Shown one piece after another: positions 8,801 through 16,018 of a stretch of 34,362 nucleotides of DNA (positions are counted from its first letter, which is position 1; every line of letters begins with the position of its first letter). Under the pieces are notes generated by a model. The model saw only the letters and a program-made list of their open reading frames with translations, was not told the origin of the DNA and did no database searches. The DNA comes from Betaproteobacteria bacterium (GTDB lineage Bacteria; Pseudomonadota; Gammaproteobacteria; Burkholderiales; Burkholderiaceae_C). A program made the position numbers and the translations under genes. The DNA lies in the NCBI GenBank assembly GCA_013289985.1, contig JABCYW010000055.1, forward strand, positions 1 through 34,362, given 5' to 3'.

Positions 8801-9516
8801 CCGGTGCCCGAGATCTGAACTGCCGACGAGCCCGTCCGCGCCTGCAGTGCGGGCTCCCGCGAGTCCCCGCTCAGCGTGAAGCTCAACGTGGCGGTCTTGG
8901 TACCGACGCTCTGGGGCTGGAACCGAATCTCGATGGTGCAGAAACCGCCTCCCGCGGACACCGTGTTGCCATTCGACTGGCACGACTGGATGCCCAGTTC
9001 GAAGTCCGTCGTGTTCGACAACGTGAGCGACGCATAGCTGATGTCGTAGAAGCGCAGGTTCTGAACCTGCACGTTCTGCGACGGCAGCGGCAGCGGCGGG
9101 TTGACGACGGTCGAGCTGAAGGTCAGCGACGGGGTGACGATGGCGTCGCGCGTGCCGAGCAGGAAGGCCTGCATCTGCGTCAGCGGGGTTGGCAATGCGG
9201 CATCCCCCCATGCCTTCATCTGGGCGCCGGCGTTGTGCAGGAACTGCTGGAAAGTGCTGTCCGAGGGAACGTTCGCGATGTAGTCATGCAGCGACTGCGT
9301 GCCGCCGGTTCGGTCGGATCCGGACAGCCAGATCGGCGAGAGATGGCAGCCGGAGCAGCCGGGAGCGCCGGTCCACAGGGCCTGGCCGGCGACCGCGTCC
9401 GAGAATTGATCGGCGCAGGCCCGCGTGCTGCCGAGCGCCAGGAACAGCGTGCAGACGAACCCTGCGAGCATGTCGCGCAGCGTGAACCGCCACCGTGCGT
9501 TGCGAATGTCTGGCAT
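5842..9516 (-). CDS. Exported multidomain c-heme protein with Ig-like repeats and C-terminal sorting signal
   Basis: A 1224-residue secreted protein. The signal peptide ends near ACA (residues 34-36). A short cytochrome-like region has one heme-binding CSGCH (Cys54, Cys57, His58). Next come a choice-of-anchor/ASH-like domain (LNFGS-type strands, LSGTG endings), several PKD-like domains (about residues 240-620, with repeated YAWTVTSGG and DSYGSS features), then four or more further choice-of-anchor D domains with recurring NFGSQTLG / DFGTVQAG / DFGAVQLG starts. The C-terminus has GGCS with Cys1181, a DP pair, a hydrophobic helix and an RRRQRRR cluster, which is a MYXO/JDVT-CTERM-like sorting signal. 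The ATG at 9516 follows GGAGGG. The protease gene just downstream is the likely processor. It is probably surface-exposed. Whether the heme does electron transfer or sensing is unknown. Confidence 0.87.
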   Translation of the reverse strand: MPDIRNARWRFTLRDMLAGFVCTLFLALGSTRACADQFSDAVAGQALWTGAPGCSGCHLSPIWLSGSDRTGGTQSLHDYIANVPSDSTFQQFLHNAGAQMKAWGDAALPTPLTQMQAFLLGTRDAIVTPSLTFSSTVVNPPLPLPSQNVQVQNLRFYDISYASLTLSNTTDFELGIQSCQSNGNTVSAGGGFCTIEIRFQPQSVGTKTATLSFTLSGDSREPALQARTGSSAVQISGTGVLAPVASITAPPATPAVTVVATGSTIALAGTSTDPNSAGINLHYGWTITKDGAAFTTLSGASASFQATGHGTYVVQLVTSDSYGSSAPVTRTVLAVDRPTAAIAVTSPANGHYYSGDSITVDGGGSTHQAGDTLNYAWTVTSGGSNVAFTTSGSSATFTAAGTQSYIVTLDVDDQGIHATSPASVTISSGPAPAPTAHIANAGTVLVNQQVALSSAGSQAGDGGGTFTCSWVVTQHGGAAQTVSNPLTCGSAAFTPTATGDYNVTLTVTDGHGSAQATATITASNVQVTITAGAQQTALLGSTVSLTGVAAPIAGDSFTYAWTLTSAPAGSTSTIASPTSSTGASLVVDQAGTFVARLTATATDSQHPSGFAETTIAVSPPLTANMQSLPFTTALGSSIVATAVVTNNSGSPIAPQSLGFGGAVPGDFALDASNACVQGVPIAVGSTCNLAVRFTPTDVGARNATLTLAYAATGSPLSVTLLGTATPRPQGVISSTTWSQVFDDTAVGSTNAKTITLTNTSSGASAAPIVFSSFTLAGGASGDYQLGGTCSVSAPLASQANCTLLLTFAPSTTGTRAASLQIASNASNPLASIGLTGNGLPAPVPALTITPSPLNFGSQTLGGAYPSQVATLTNTGTAPLAISTIGITGADFTIVDASACTGATLAINASCAARVSFAPSSVQADIRGALTIASNAPGSPATLTLVGTGTAAAAPVLAWSPAVSTLDFGTVQAGAVSATQSVVLTNQGPGGATVGLVNAVGIGSSAFSIKYSACSAMQPMYAGDSCRIDIAFAPAAGGARSATLQVVSNGSAPAPVTLSGTGSGGPALTLALSTTALDFGAVQLGTRSQPSMLRLSNSGSGALQIAAINATGAFRVQGASCPAAPFTLQSGAECSVAVMFQPTSAGAASGTLSVQSDAQAQPGDVALTGQADAAPDLSSGGCSASRGGGRFDPMLWGLAGAALLALAWRRRQRRRDARRETEIAR

Positions 9517-9572
9517 GGCCCCCTCCGTTGCCGCCTTGCGCCTGCGTGATCCGGGATCCACCGTGCGCCGCG

Positions 9573-10859
9573 TCAGATGCAATCCACCACGCGGAACTCC
9601 ACTCGCCGATCCAGCGCGTCGCGCAGGTCGTCGGTTCCCAGTCCGATCAACGCTTCTTTCGAGCCCATGCCGGTGGCGGTCATGCGGCCAGCGAGCGCGC
9701 GCTTGTCCTGGGCCAGCATCCGCATGACGACCTCCGCGCGCTGGCGCGAGAGTGCCTCGTTCAGCCGCGCGCTGCCCGTGCGGCTGGTGTGGCCCACCAC
9801 CTTGATGCAGACGCTGCTCTGCGACCCCTCCTGCGCCAGCGAGGACAGCCAGATGCGGTACTGCTCCGGCAGGTCGCCCACCTGGTTGAACGCGGTCTTG
9901 CCCGGTTGGAACAGCAGTTTCAGCGGTAGCCGCTTCTGCTCCAGGCCGGAGTCCACCAGCTTGTCGAACGCCTTGCGCGCCGCGTCGCGGTTGCCCAGCT
10001 GCCAGTTGGTCAGGTACAGGCCGTTGAGCACGCGCAGGTCGCCTTCGTCGGCCAGCGGGCGCGCCTGCTCGTACAGCTGGTGCGCCTCGGCGACCTTGCC
10101 GTCGGAGTAGGCCATGTTGGCCTCGTTGACGGTGGCCTCGGCCGGCAGGCGCGACAGGTAGCCGGGGTCGGCGGGGTCGCCCACGTTGGTGTTGACCTGG
10201 CACGAGTTGATGTAGCCCAGCACCGTCTTGTCCTTGTGCCAGGTGGGACTGTCGCTGTAGTACTTGAGCGGCTCCGGGTTGACCGAGTCGACGGTGGCGC
10301 GGTCGATCTGCTTGGCCACCACCTGCCCCGTCCGAAGGTCGATCAGGGTCAGCCAGACGCGGAACGCATCGGGTGGCGTGTCCACCGCGCGTTCGACATT
10401 GACCGGCGTCAGCGTGCCGATCAGCAGCATCGGCGCGTCGTCGAGGCTGCGACGGGTGAAAGGCTCGACCTTCCAGTTCGGCAGCCGCGACTGCACGATG
10501 GCCGCCAGCTTGACGCCCATGCGGGCCGTGCTGACGGTCTGCGCGCCGGTGTTGGCGTCGATCAGCGGATCGATGATCAGCGGGCGGTGCGCCGCGGCGA
10601 GCGTGGGCGCGACCTGGTCCAGCAGGCCATCTCCGGCGCGGCTGACCGCGTCCTCGAAGCGGACGGGCGCCGGCGGCACCAGGTCGCTCGCGAGAGCCGC
10701 GCGGCCCTGGGTCGAGGGCGCGGGCGCCGCCGACGCGACGGCCGGTGTGCCGGCGGGCACGGAGACGACGGCCGAAGGACCTGGCGACGCGCAGGCCGCG
10801 ACGGCGAGGCAGGCCGTCACGACGAGGCCGCGGCGATGGCCGGACAGTGTGGACGACAT
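9573..10859 (-). CDS. OmpA-family lipoprotein with TPR-like region
   Basis: A 428-residue predicted outer-membrane lipoprotein. The signal peptide ends in the lipobox LAVAAC (Cys about residue 23). An Ala/Pro-rich linker leads to a domain of about 150 residues starting RPLIIDPLIDANTG, which resembles FlgO-like or assembly-type lipoprotein domains. A tetratricopeptide-like segment follows (ANMAYSDGKVAEAHQLYEQA and NWQLGNRDAARKAFDKLVD). The C-terminus is an OmpA-type peptidoglycan-binding domain with GHTSRTG, LSRQRAEVVMRML and DRRVEF; the usual NRRVE Asn is replaced by Asp. I used the ATG at 10859, with GAGGAA six bases upstream; a TTG six bases further up is possible. It lies between two heme-protein genes and probably ties that complex to the cell wall. 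Confidence 0.85.
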   Translation of the reverse strand: MSSTLSGHRRGLVVTACLAVAACASPGPSAVVSVPAGTPAVASAAPAPSTQGRAALASDLVPPAPVRFEDAVSRAGDGLLDQVAPTLAAAHRPLIIDPLIDANTGAQTVSTARMGVKLAAIVQSRLPNWKVEPFTRRSLDDAPMLLIGTLTPVNVERAVDTPPDAFRVWLTLIDLRTGQVVAKQIDRATVDSVNPEPLKYYSDSPTWHKDKTVLGYINSCQVNTNVGDPADPGYLSRLPAEATVNEANMAYSDGKVAEAHQLYEQARPLADEGDLRVLNGLYLTNWQLGNRDAARKAFDKLVDSGLEQKRLPLKLLFQPGKTAFNQVGDLPEQYRIWLSSLAQEGSQSSVCIKVVGHTSRTGSARLNEALSRQRAEVVMRMLAQDKRALAGRMTATGMGSKEALIGLGTDDLRDALDRRVEFRVVDCI

Positions 10860-10889
10860 GGGCAATTCCTCGTTGAGGGTGGATCGCGA

Positions 10890-13133
10890 TCAGCGACGCG
10901 GGAAGACGGGGTCGGGCGAAGGCGCCGAACAACCCAGGAACGTCTGCAGCAAGCCCTGGAGATTGGCGTCCGCCTGCGCGCGCTGCATCAGGCGGTCGCG
11001 CGAGATCAAGGCGTTGGGCATGGACGCGTTCAAGGCCAGGTCGGCGGTGCCGCCGCAAAACTGGGTCTGGGCGCGCGCGGGGTTGAGCACTTGGGGGCCG
11101 GCGTTCCAGTCGTAGGTCGATGCGAGCGCGGCGTGGCAGGTCCGGCAGGAGGTTGCGACCACCTCGCGGTAGAAGTTGGCGGCCTGCGGCTGGCTCGCCG
11201 CCTGTTGCCAGGCCGATGGGACGTAGGTCTTGTCCAGCACATGCGCGCCGCTCGCGTACCACCCCTGGATCAACGCGCTGGTGGCGTTGGTCGGCGACGG
11301 CTGGGTTGCAAGCACCAGTTGGTTGAGCTGGTACAGCGACTCGGACTGGGCCGCCTCGGTGAGCTGGCTGGCGGAGCCGAACAGGTAGTTGCCGGTATCG
11401 AAGGCCAGGAAGTTGGCCCCGAGATAGGGCGACGGCGTGCCTTGTTCGGGAAACCTGCCGTTGTGCACGCTGCCGCCATGGCAGGCGACGCAGGCGCCCG
11501 GCACGTACTTCTCGCCGCGGCCGTCGAGGTTGACCGAGGTCAGCAGGCCGCCATCGGGCCCGAAGACGAAGAACTTCGTCAGCGGCGCGCCGCCGTTGAC
11601 GCCGCCGCTGGGCGTCGATTCCATCGCCACGCAGGCCACCTCCTTCTGGCTGGCGAGCGCCACGCCCAGCACCGCATCGACGTCGGCCTGGTCCTGCGTC
11701 TGCGGCCCCGGATGGTTGCAGACATAGAACGCGATGTGCGTCGCGTCGACCTTCGTGGCCACCATCTGGCGCACGAGGTTCAGGTCCATCTTGTTGATGT
11801 ACGTGGCACTGACCTCGGTGTTGGCCTGCGTGTAGGGCGCGAATCGCATCGCGCGCTTCCAGTCGTCGAAAGTGATCGCGCCACTGGGAGTTCCCTGCGC
11901 GTCGCAGCTGTCGACCGCCCCCAGCGCGCGGTAGTACATGCAGCCGCTCAGGCGCGTGTCGATGGCCTTGTAGCTGAGGAACTGCAGCGCCCCGGGCAGG
12001 CTGTTCGACACCACGCCGGTCTCCGGCAGCACCATCGTGCCGCGCACGTTGCCATCCAGCCCGTTGGCGACCATGGCCGCGATGGTCGGGCGGTGATTGG
12101 CCAACGTGACGGAGAGCTCGACCGGCTGGGTGCTCACGTAGCCGGCCGGCGACGACGGCGCCGGAACGCCGGCCGTCACCTGCAGGCCTTCGCAGGCGAC
12201 CGCGAGCTGCAGGCTGCCGTTGACGGGCACCGGCGCGTCGAGGGCGTAGTCGCCGAAACGGTTGACCCGCACTGCCGAGCCGAGCGCCGTGCCGTCGGAC
12301 TGCTGGAGCTGCGCCGTTGCCGCGCTGTGGATGCCGAAGAATTCGTCCTGGATGCCGCAGACGGCGCCGTCGGCGTCGGCGACGTGGCCGTGCAGGCGCA
12401 GGTTGCGATCGGGCTTGATCACGGGATAGATCGGTGCCACGGTGGCGGTGCCGCCCACGATTGCCGAGCCGCACGGGTTTATCGGCGCGCTCTGGGAGGT
12501 GGCGCATTGCACGGCGTAGGAGCCGGCCGCGAGCTTGGGCAGGTCCAGTTCGCCGCTGACGTCGGTCGTGCCCGAATAGACCAGGTTCGGCGGGATGGCC
12601 TGGTCGTACAACTGCACCAGCACGTCCGGCACGTAGACGACGCGCTCCGCCGGCGCGCCTCCGCCCGTGGGCGTGAACAGGAGGTGGTCGCCGGGGCTGA
12701 TCTGCAAGCGCAGCCGCACGGTGAAGCCATCGAAGTCCGCGACGCTCGCCGCCGTGTAGGGGCGAGGCACCGGCACCGGCGCCGCCGTCCCCAGCGAATC
12801 GCTGGAGACCGCGTACTGCTGTTGGGCATAACCGCCCTTGCCGTCGGACACCGTCACGTACGCGAAGTGCAGGCCGGGGCCATCCGGCAGCGTCCAGGTG
12901 GTGGTGCTTGCATTCGCGTTGAGCACCGTGCCGCCGTTGACGCGCCACTGGTATTGCAGCGCGTCCCCGTCCGCGTCGGAGGCATCGACCGTCAGCGTGG
13001 TCTTCGATGGCCCCGCGTCTCGCGAAGTACCGGTGGCACCGCCGCCGCAGCCATGTAGCAGCACGGACAGGAGAAACAGGCACGCGGATCCGGCCGCGAT
13101 ACCCCATCGTCCGAGCTTCCCCCTGTCGTGCAT
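10890..13133 (-). CDS. Diheme c-type cytochrome lipoprotein
   Basis: A 747-residue lipoprotein. The signal peptide ends in LLHGC, with the lipidated Cys about residue 29. An N-terminal PKD/cadherin-like segment (SDADGDALQYQWRVNGG) is followed by several beta-rich regions, one carrying SGTTDVSGELDLPKL, a carboxypeptidase-regulatory-like fold. The C-terminal third holds two heme-binding motifs, CVACH (Cys548-His552) and CRTCH (Cys663-His667), about 115 residues apart. This is compatible with an electron-transfer or peroxidase-like role, though I see no extra distal motif. The ATG at 13133 follows AAGGAG by six bases. The gene runs straight into the OmpA lipoprotein gene and then the CTERM protein gene, so they look like one transcription unit for a surface heme complex. 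Confidence 0.82.
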   Translation of the reverse strand: MHDRGKLGRWGIAAGSACLFLLSVLLHGCGGGATGTSRDAGPSKTTLTVDASDADGDALQYQWRVNGGTVLNANASTTTWTLPDGPGLHFAYVTVSDGKGGYAQQQYAVSSDSLGTAAPVPVPRPYTAASVADFDGFTVRLRLQISPGDHLLFTPTGGGAPAERVVYVPDVLVQLYDQAIPPNLVYSGTTDVSGELDLPKLAAGSYAVQCATSQSAPINPCGSAIVGGTATVAPIYPVIKPDRNLRLHGHVADADGAVCGIQDEFFGIHSAATAQLQQSDGTALGSAVRVNRFGDYALDAPVPVNGSLQLAVACEGLQVTAGVPAPSSPAGYVSTQPVELSVTLANHRPTIAAMVANGLDGNVRGTMVLPETGVVSNSLPGALQFLSYKAIDTRLSGCMYYRALGAVDSCDAQGTPSGAITFDDWKRAMRFAPYTQANTEVSATYINKMDLNLVRQMVATKVDATHIAFYVCNHPGPQTQDQADVDAVLGVALASQKEVACVAMESTPSGGVNGGAPLTKFFVFGPDGGLLTSVNLDGRGEKYVPGACVACHGGSVHNGRFPEQGTPSPYLGANFLAFDTGNYLFGSASQLTEAAQSESLYQLNQLVLATQPSPTNATSALIQGWYASGAHVLDKTYVPSAWQQAASQPQAANFYREVVATSCRTCHAALASTYDWNAGPQVLNPARAQTQFCGGTADLALNASMPNALISRDRLMQRAQADANLQGLLQTFLGCSAPSPDPVFPRR

Positions 13134-13256
13134 GGCGGCTCCTTGCATTCGGCGCGGGCCGTGGAGGGGCCCGGCGTCATCGATTGCCGGTTGGACGGTG
13201 ACCCGTCGCATGGTTCGCGGGCGTCCTCGGCATGCCAGGACGAGCCTCGCGGAATG

Positions 13257-13299
13257 CTGAGCGATTCAACGCCGCGCACTGACTGGCGTCAATGCTCAG
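13257..13299 (-). promoter_or_regulatory. Imperfect hairpin between kinase and diheme lipoprotein genes
   Basis: The arms CTGAGC...CGCC and GGCG...GCTCAG form a bulged stem of about 11-14 bp in the 201-bp gap between the kinase stop and the next start. No T-run follows on either strand, so it is more likely an operator, attenuator or weak terminator than a classical intrinsic terminator. Confidence 0.35.
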
Positions 13300-13334
13300 A
13301 CAGGGGGGCATGGAGGCTTCGAATCGGGGATTGC

Positions 13335-15041
13335 CTACTTGCAGTGCAGCGTGGCCGTGCGTTCCAGCAATTCCTGCGAGGCGTCGCCCAGCGACAGGCG
13401 TTGCAGGATGCGCGCGCATTCGGCGGCATTCGCCTCGGTCGACATCGAGGCACGCCGCGCCGTCGGGGGCGCGGCACGTTCGTGCGCGGACGTCGCCGTC
13501 GGCCTGTCCGGGTGGGTGGGAGCAGGCGCGAGAGTCGGGGGCGCGGGCGCGGCCGGCATGGCGTTCGCCGCACCGGCCTGGGCAGACGCGGCGTCCGGCA
13601 CCGCGGCCACGGGCGCGGCCTGGATCACGACTGGCGCCCGAGCGGGGGACGCCGTCACGGGGGGCGTCACCGGCGCCAATGGTGCTGGACGGCGCCATGC
13701 CAGCCAGGCGCCGAATGCCACGATCACGGCCGCCAGGGCGCCGCCTCCAAGCACCAACCGGCGCGCGACGCGTGAATGCGCCGGACGCGCGATGGCGCTG
13801 TCGACAAGCGTCGGTCGATGTTGAGGTGCCGGCGCGGTGGGCGCGCTCGGCTGCGGGATCGATGCGCCGACGTTCGGCTGGACGAGCGTCGCATTGTCGT
13901 CCGCCGCCGAGTCGTCGATCGCGTCGTCCTGGGCGCGCGGTTGGACCTGCGTTGCGGGATGCGTGGTGGTGCGGTCGGGCGCATCGAGCGGTGGCCGTGC
14001 GGACTGGGCAAGCGCCACGTCGATCCGCAACGACGTGGCGAAGCCGGAACCGACCGGCCGCAGCCCGAGTTCGTCCGAGAACGCCTCGATGCTCTGCGTG
14101 CGATTCTCGGGCCGGAGCGCCAGCCCGCGGTCCACGGCACGCAGGAAGTCTAGCGAATAGCCGGGCGGCTGCTGCTCGGCCAGCGGCACATAGGTGTCCT
14201 TGAGCACGCGCGAGATCGCGGCTGGGGGCTTGTCGCCGGTGATCATCCAGTAGACGACCGCGGCCAGCGCGTGCACGTCGGTCCACGGCCCCTGCGCCAT
14301 GTCGGGCATCGCGGCGTACTGCTCGATAGGTGCATAGCCGGCCTTGACGATGACCGTCAGCGCCTGCGTCATGTCGTTGATCACCCGGCGAGCCGCGCCG
14401 AAGTCGAGCAGCAACGGGCGGCCGCTGTCGGCGAGCATGAGGATGTTGTCCGGCGCGATGTCGCGGTGGTAGCACTGGCGCTGGTGGATGTAGGTCAACG
14501 CCTCCGTGAGCGGCGCCAGCACATCCTCGATCCAGGCCTGGCCGGGGCGCCCGGGCAGCCTGAGCACGGTGTCCTTCAGCGTCAATCCGGCGTAGAACGG
14601 CATCACCATGTAGGCGGTGCCGTTGGCCTCCCAGAACCTGTATACCTTCACGAGCGACGGATGGTCGAACGACGCCAGCAGCTTGCTCTCGTTGACGAAG
14701 CTGCGCAGGCCCGCATCGAAGGTCGACTGCATCGACTCGTTGCGAACGTGCACGGTCGTGTCCTCGTCGCGCGTCGCCAGGGAGCCCGGCATGTACTCCT
14801 TGAGCGCCACGATGCGCTCGAGCGAGCGGTCCAGCGCGCGGTAGACGATGCTGAAGCCGCCTTCGCCAATGTGCTCGGTCAGCTCGAACTCGTGCAACTG
14901 GTGACCGACCGGGAGCGCGTACATCGAGGCGCGCCGGGCCGTGGCGCCGGCGCGGCGCGGCTCGGGAGACGTGCCGGCCTGCGCCGCCTTCGGTTCGATT
15001 GGCGTGCCGGCGACGTCTTCGTCGGAGGGCGTCGGTGCCAT
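13335..15041 (-). CDS. Transmembrane Ser/Thr protein kinase
   Basis: A 568-residue Hanks-type kinase. Kinase motifs in order are the glycine loop GEGGFSIVY, VALKEY with the ATP-binding Lys, HRDIAPDN (the usual Lys after HRD is changed to Ala-Pro), DFGAAR and an APIEQY activation segment. The kinase domain ends about residue 320. A low-complexity Pro/Ala-rich part follows, with one membrane helix (LVLGGGALAAVIVAFGAWLA). The C-terminal extracytoplasmic tail is Ala/Pro-rich and ends with a small Cys-containing motif. This topology (cytosolic kinase, periplasmic tail) suits a sensor of envelope state. The gene is first of the minus-strand set that makes the heme-protein module, so its targets may include that module, but no target is shown by sequence. 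Start ATG with only a weak upstream purine run. Confidence 0.88.
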   Translation of the reverse strand: MAPTPSDEDVAGTPIEPKAAQAGTSPEPRRAGATARRASMYALPVGHQLHEFELTEHIGEGGFSIVYRALDRSLERIVALKEYMPGSLATRDEDTTVHVRNESMQSTFDAGLRSFVNESKLLASFDHPSLVKVYRFWEANGTAYMVMPFYAGLTLKDTVLRLPGRPGQAWIEDVLAPLTEALTYIHQRQCYHRDIAPDNILMLADSGRPLLLDFGAARRVINDMTQALTVIVKAGYAPIEQYAAMPDMAQGPWTDVHALAAVVYWMITGDKPPAAISRVLKDTYVPLAEQQPPGYSLDFLRAVDRGLALRPENRTQSIEAFSDELGLRPVGSGFATSLRIDVALAQSARPPLDAPDRTTTHPATQVQPRAQDDAIDDSAADDNATLVQPNVGASIPQPSAPTAPAPQHRPTLVDSAIARPAHSRVARRLVLGGGALAAVIVAFGAWLAWRRPAPLAPVTPPVTASPARAPVVIQAAPVAAVPDAASAQAGAANAMPAAPAPPTLAPAPTHPDRPTATSAHERAAPPTARRASMSTEANAAECARILQRLSLGDASQELLERTATLHCK

Positions 15042-15469
15042 GGCGTCCCGTCGCTGAGTGGGGAGGCCAGTGTATCGCGCGCCTAGGCGCAGGCGGGGGC
15101 GTCGCCTACGCGAGGATTCTTCTGCGACGTGTCCCGTGATCTCTGTAGCGGGTTCTAGGGGAGCAGTTCACCAAATCTTGGATGCCTCCCGCTGCAAGCC
15201 GCATTGCCATCAAGGGTACGAGTCGCTCGACTATGGTGTGTCCCATCTTTCGCGACGAACATCGAGTACGTATGCAACCTCTGACGGTACGTTGGTCGCC
15301 TTCACGCCCACTGAAGAAGACATCCGCAGTCGGGACGAGGTGGTTGCAGCCAAGGCCGGATTCGACGCAATGAATGCACTTCTCCCCTCGTACCCGATCC
15401 GTTGGTTGTCGATGAGTTTACGGCTCTCGTGCTTGGAGCCATCCTTGGTCGATCAGGCAAGGGCTTGGC
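15042..15469. other. Gap of about 430 bp with no assignable gene
   Basis: Several short frames exist on the plus strand (for example from 15182), but none has a clear ribosome binding site or recognisable protein. One frame contains DEFTALVLGAILGRSGKG just before the recombinase remnant and may be a decayed gene. The left edge would carry the kinase promoter on the minus strand, but I cannot pick a convincing -35/-10 pair. Confidence 0.3.
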
Positions 15470-16018
15470 ATGCAGCGAACCTTGGCCGCGCCCGGAGGCG
15501 TCGCCAAGAAGCGAGGCAAGGGCAAGACCGTTCCGGGAAGCCTGTATGCGCTGATGGCCTTACCGTTGGCCGGCGTCACCGAGGACACGCTAGCGGCTTG
15601 GTTCGCGCTGGAAAGCCTTCGCAGCAAGCACCAGGCAACCCGCGCGCTGATGATGTTCCGGGGTTTCCTGCGCTGGTGCTCGATACAAACCGAGTTCCGC
15701 GCGCTGGTGCACCGCGACGCCGGCAAGGCGCCGGCCATCATGGAATCATTGCCCGGGATGACGCGCCGTACTGACTCCCTGGAGTTCGCGCAGGTGTCGG
15801 GCTGGTGGGGCGAAGTTTCGACCTTGCCGAATCGGACGGCATCGGCCTACTTGCGCGCCTTGCCGTTGACGGGTGCACGCCGGGAGGAAATGGTCGCGCT
15901 GAAGTGGGACGACGTGGATTTCCGCTGGCGCAAGCTGACCATTGCGGACAAGGTGGCGTACGGGCGGATATGTGTGCAGCACTACCGCCGGCTCACATCA
16001 CCGAACACCCACTTGTGA
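15470..16018 (+). pseudogene. Truncated tyrosine recombinase/integrase remnant
   Basis: The 182-codon frame resembles the middle of a phage- or ICE-type tyrosine integrase. A core-binding-like segment (ATRALMMFRGFLRWC) is followed by the start of the catalytic domain, LPLTGARREEMVALKWDDV, with the first catalytic Arg (about residue 137). Integrase-like sequence stops at about 15960 after KLTIADKV. The HxxR and Tyr motifs are absent, and the last 15-20 codons are antisense to the binding-protein gene, so the enzyme is dead. An integrase start is also not convincing. The remnant abuts the left border of the biosynthetic region, suggesting that this region came by insertion or that an integrated element was cut down there. 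Confidence 0.75.

Noticed and set aside
10080-13058. Plus-strand frame of 992 codons opposite the diheme lipoprotein
   Set aside because: Antisense shadow; no domains, low-complexity Arg/Gly/Val composition, no ribosome binding site.
9517-13107. A reading frame on the minus strand stays open upstream of the CTERM protein, giving a possible 2421-codon gene
   Set aside because: The extra part is antisense-free but out of frame with two well-supported lipoprotein genes, has Arg/Pro/Ala-rich shadow composition, and the real start at 9516 has GGAGGG plus a signal peptide.
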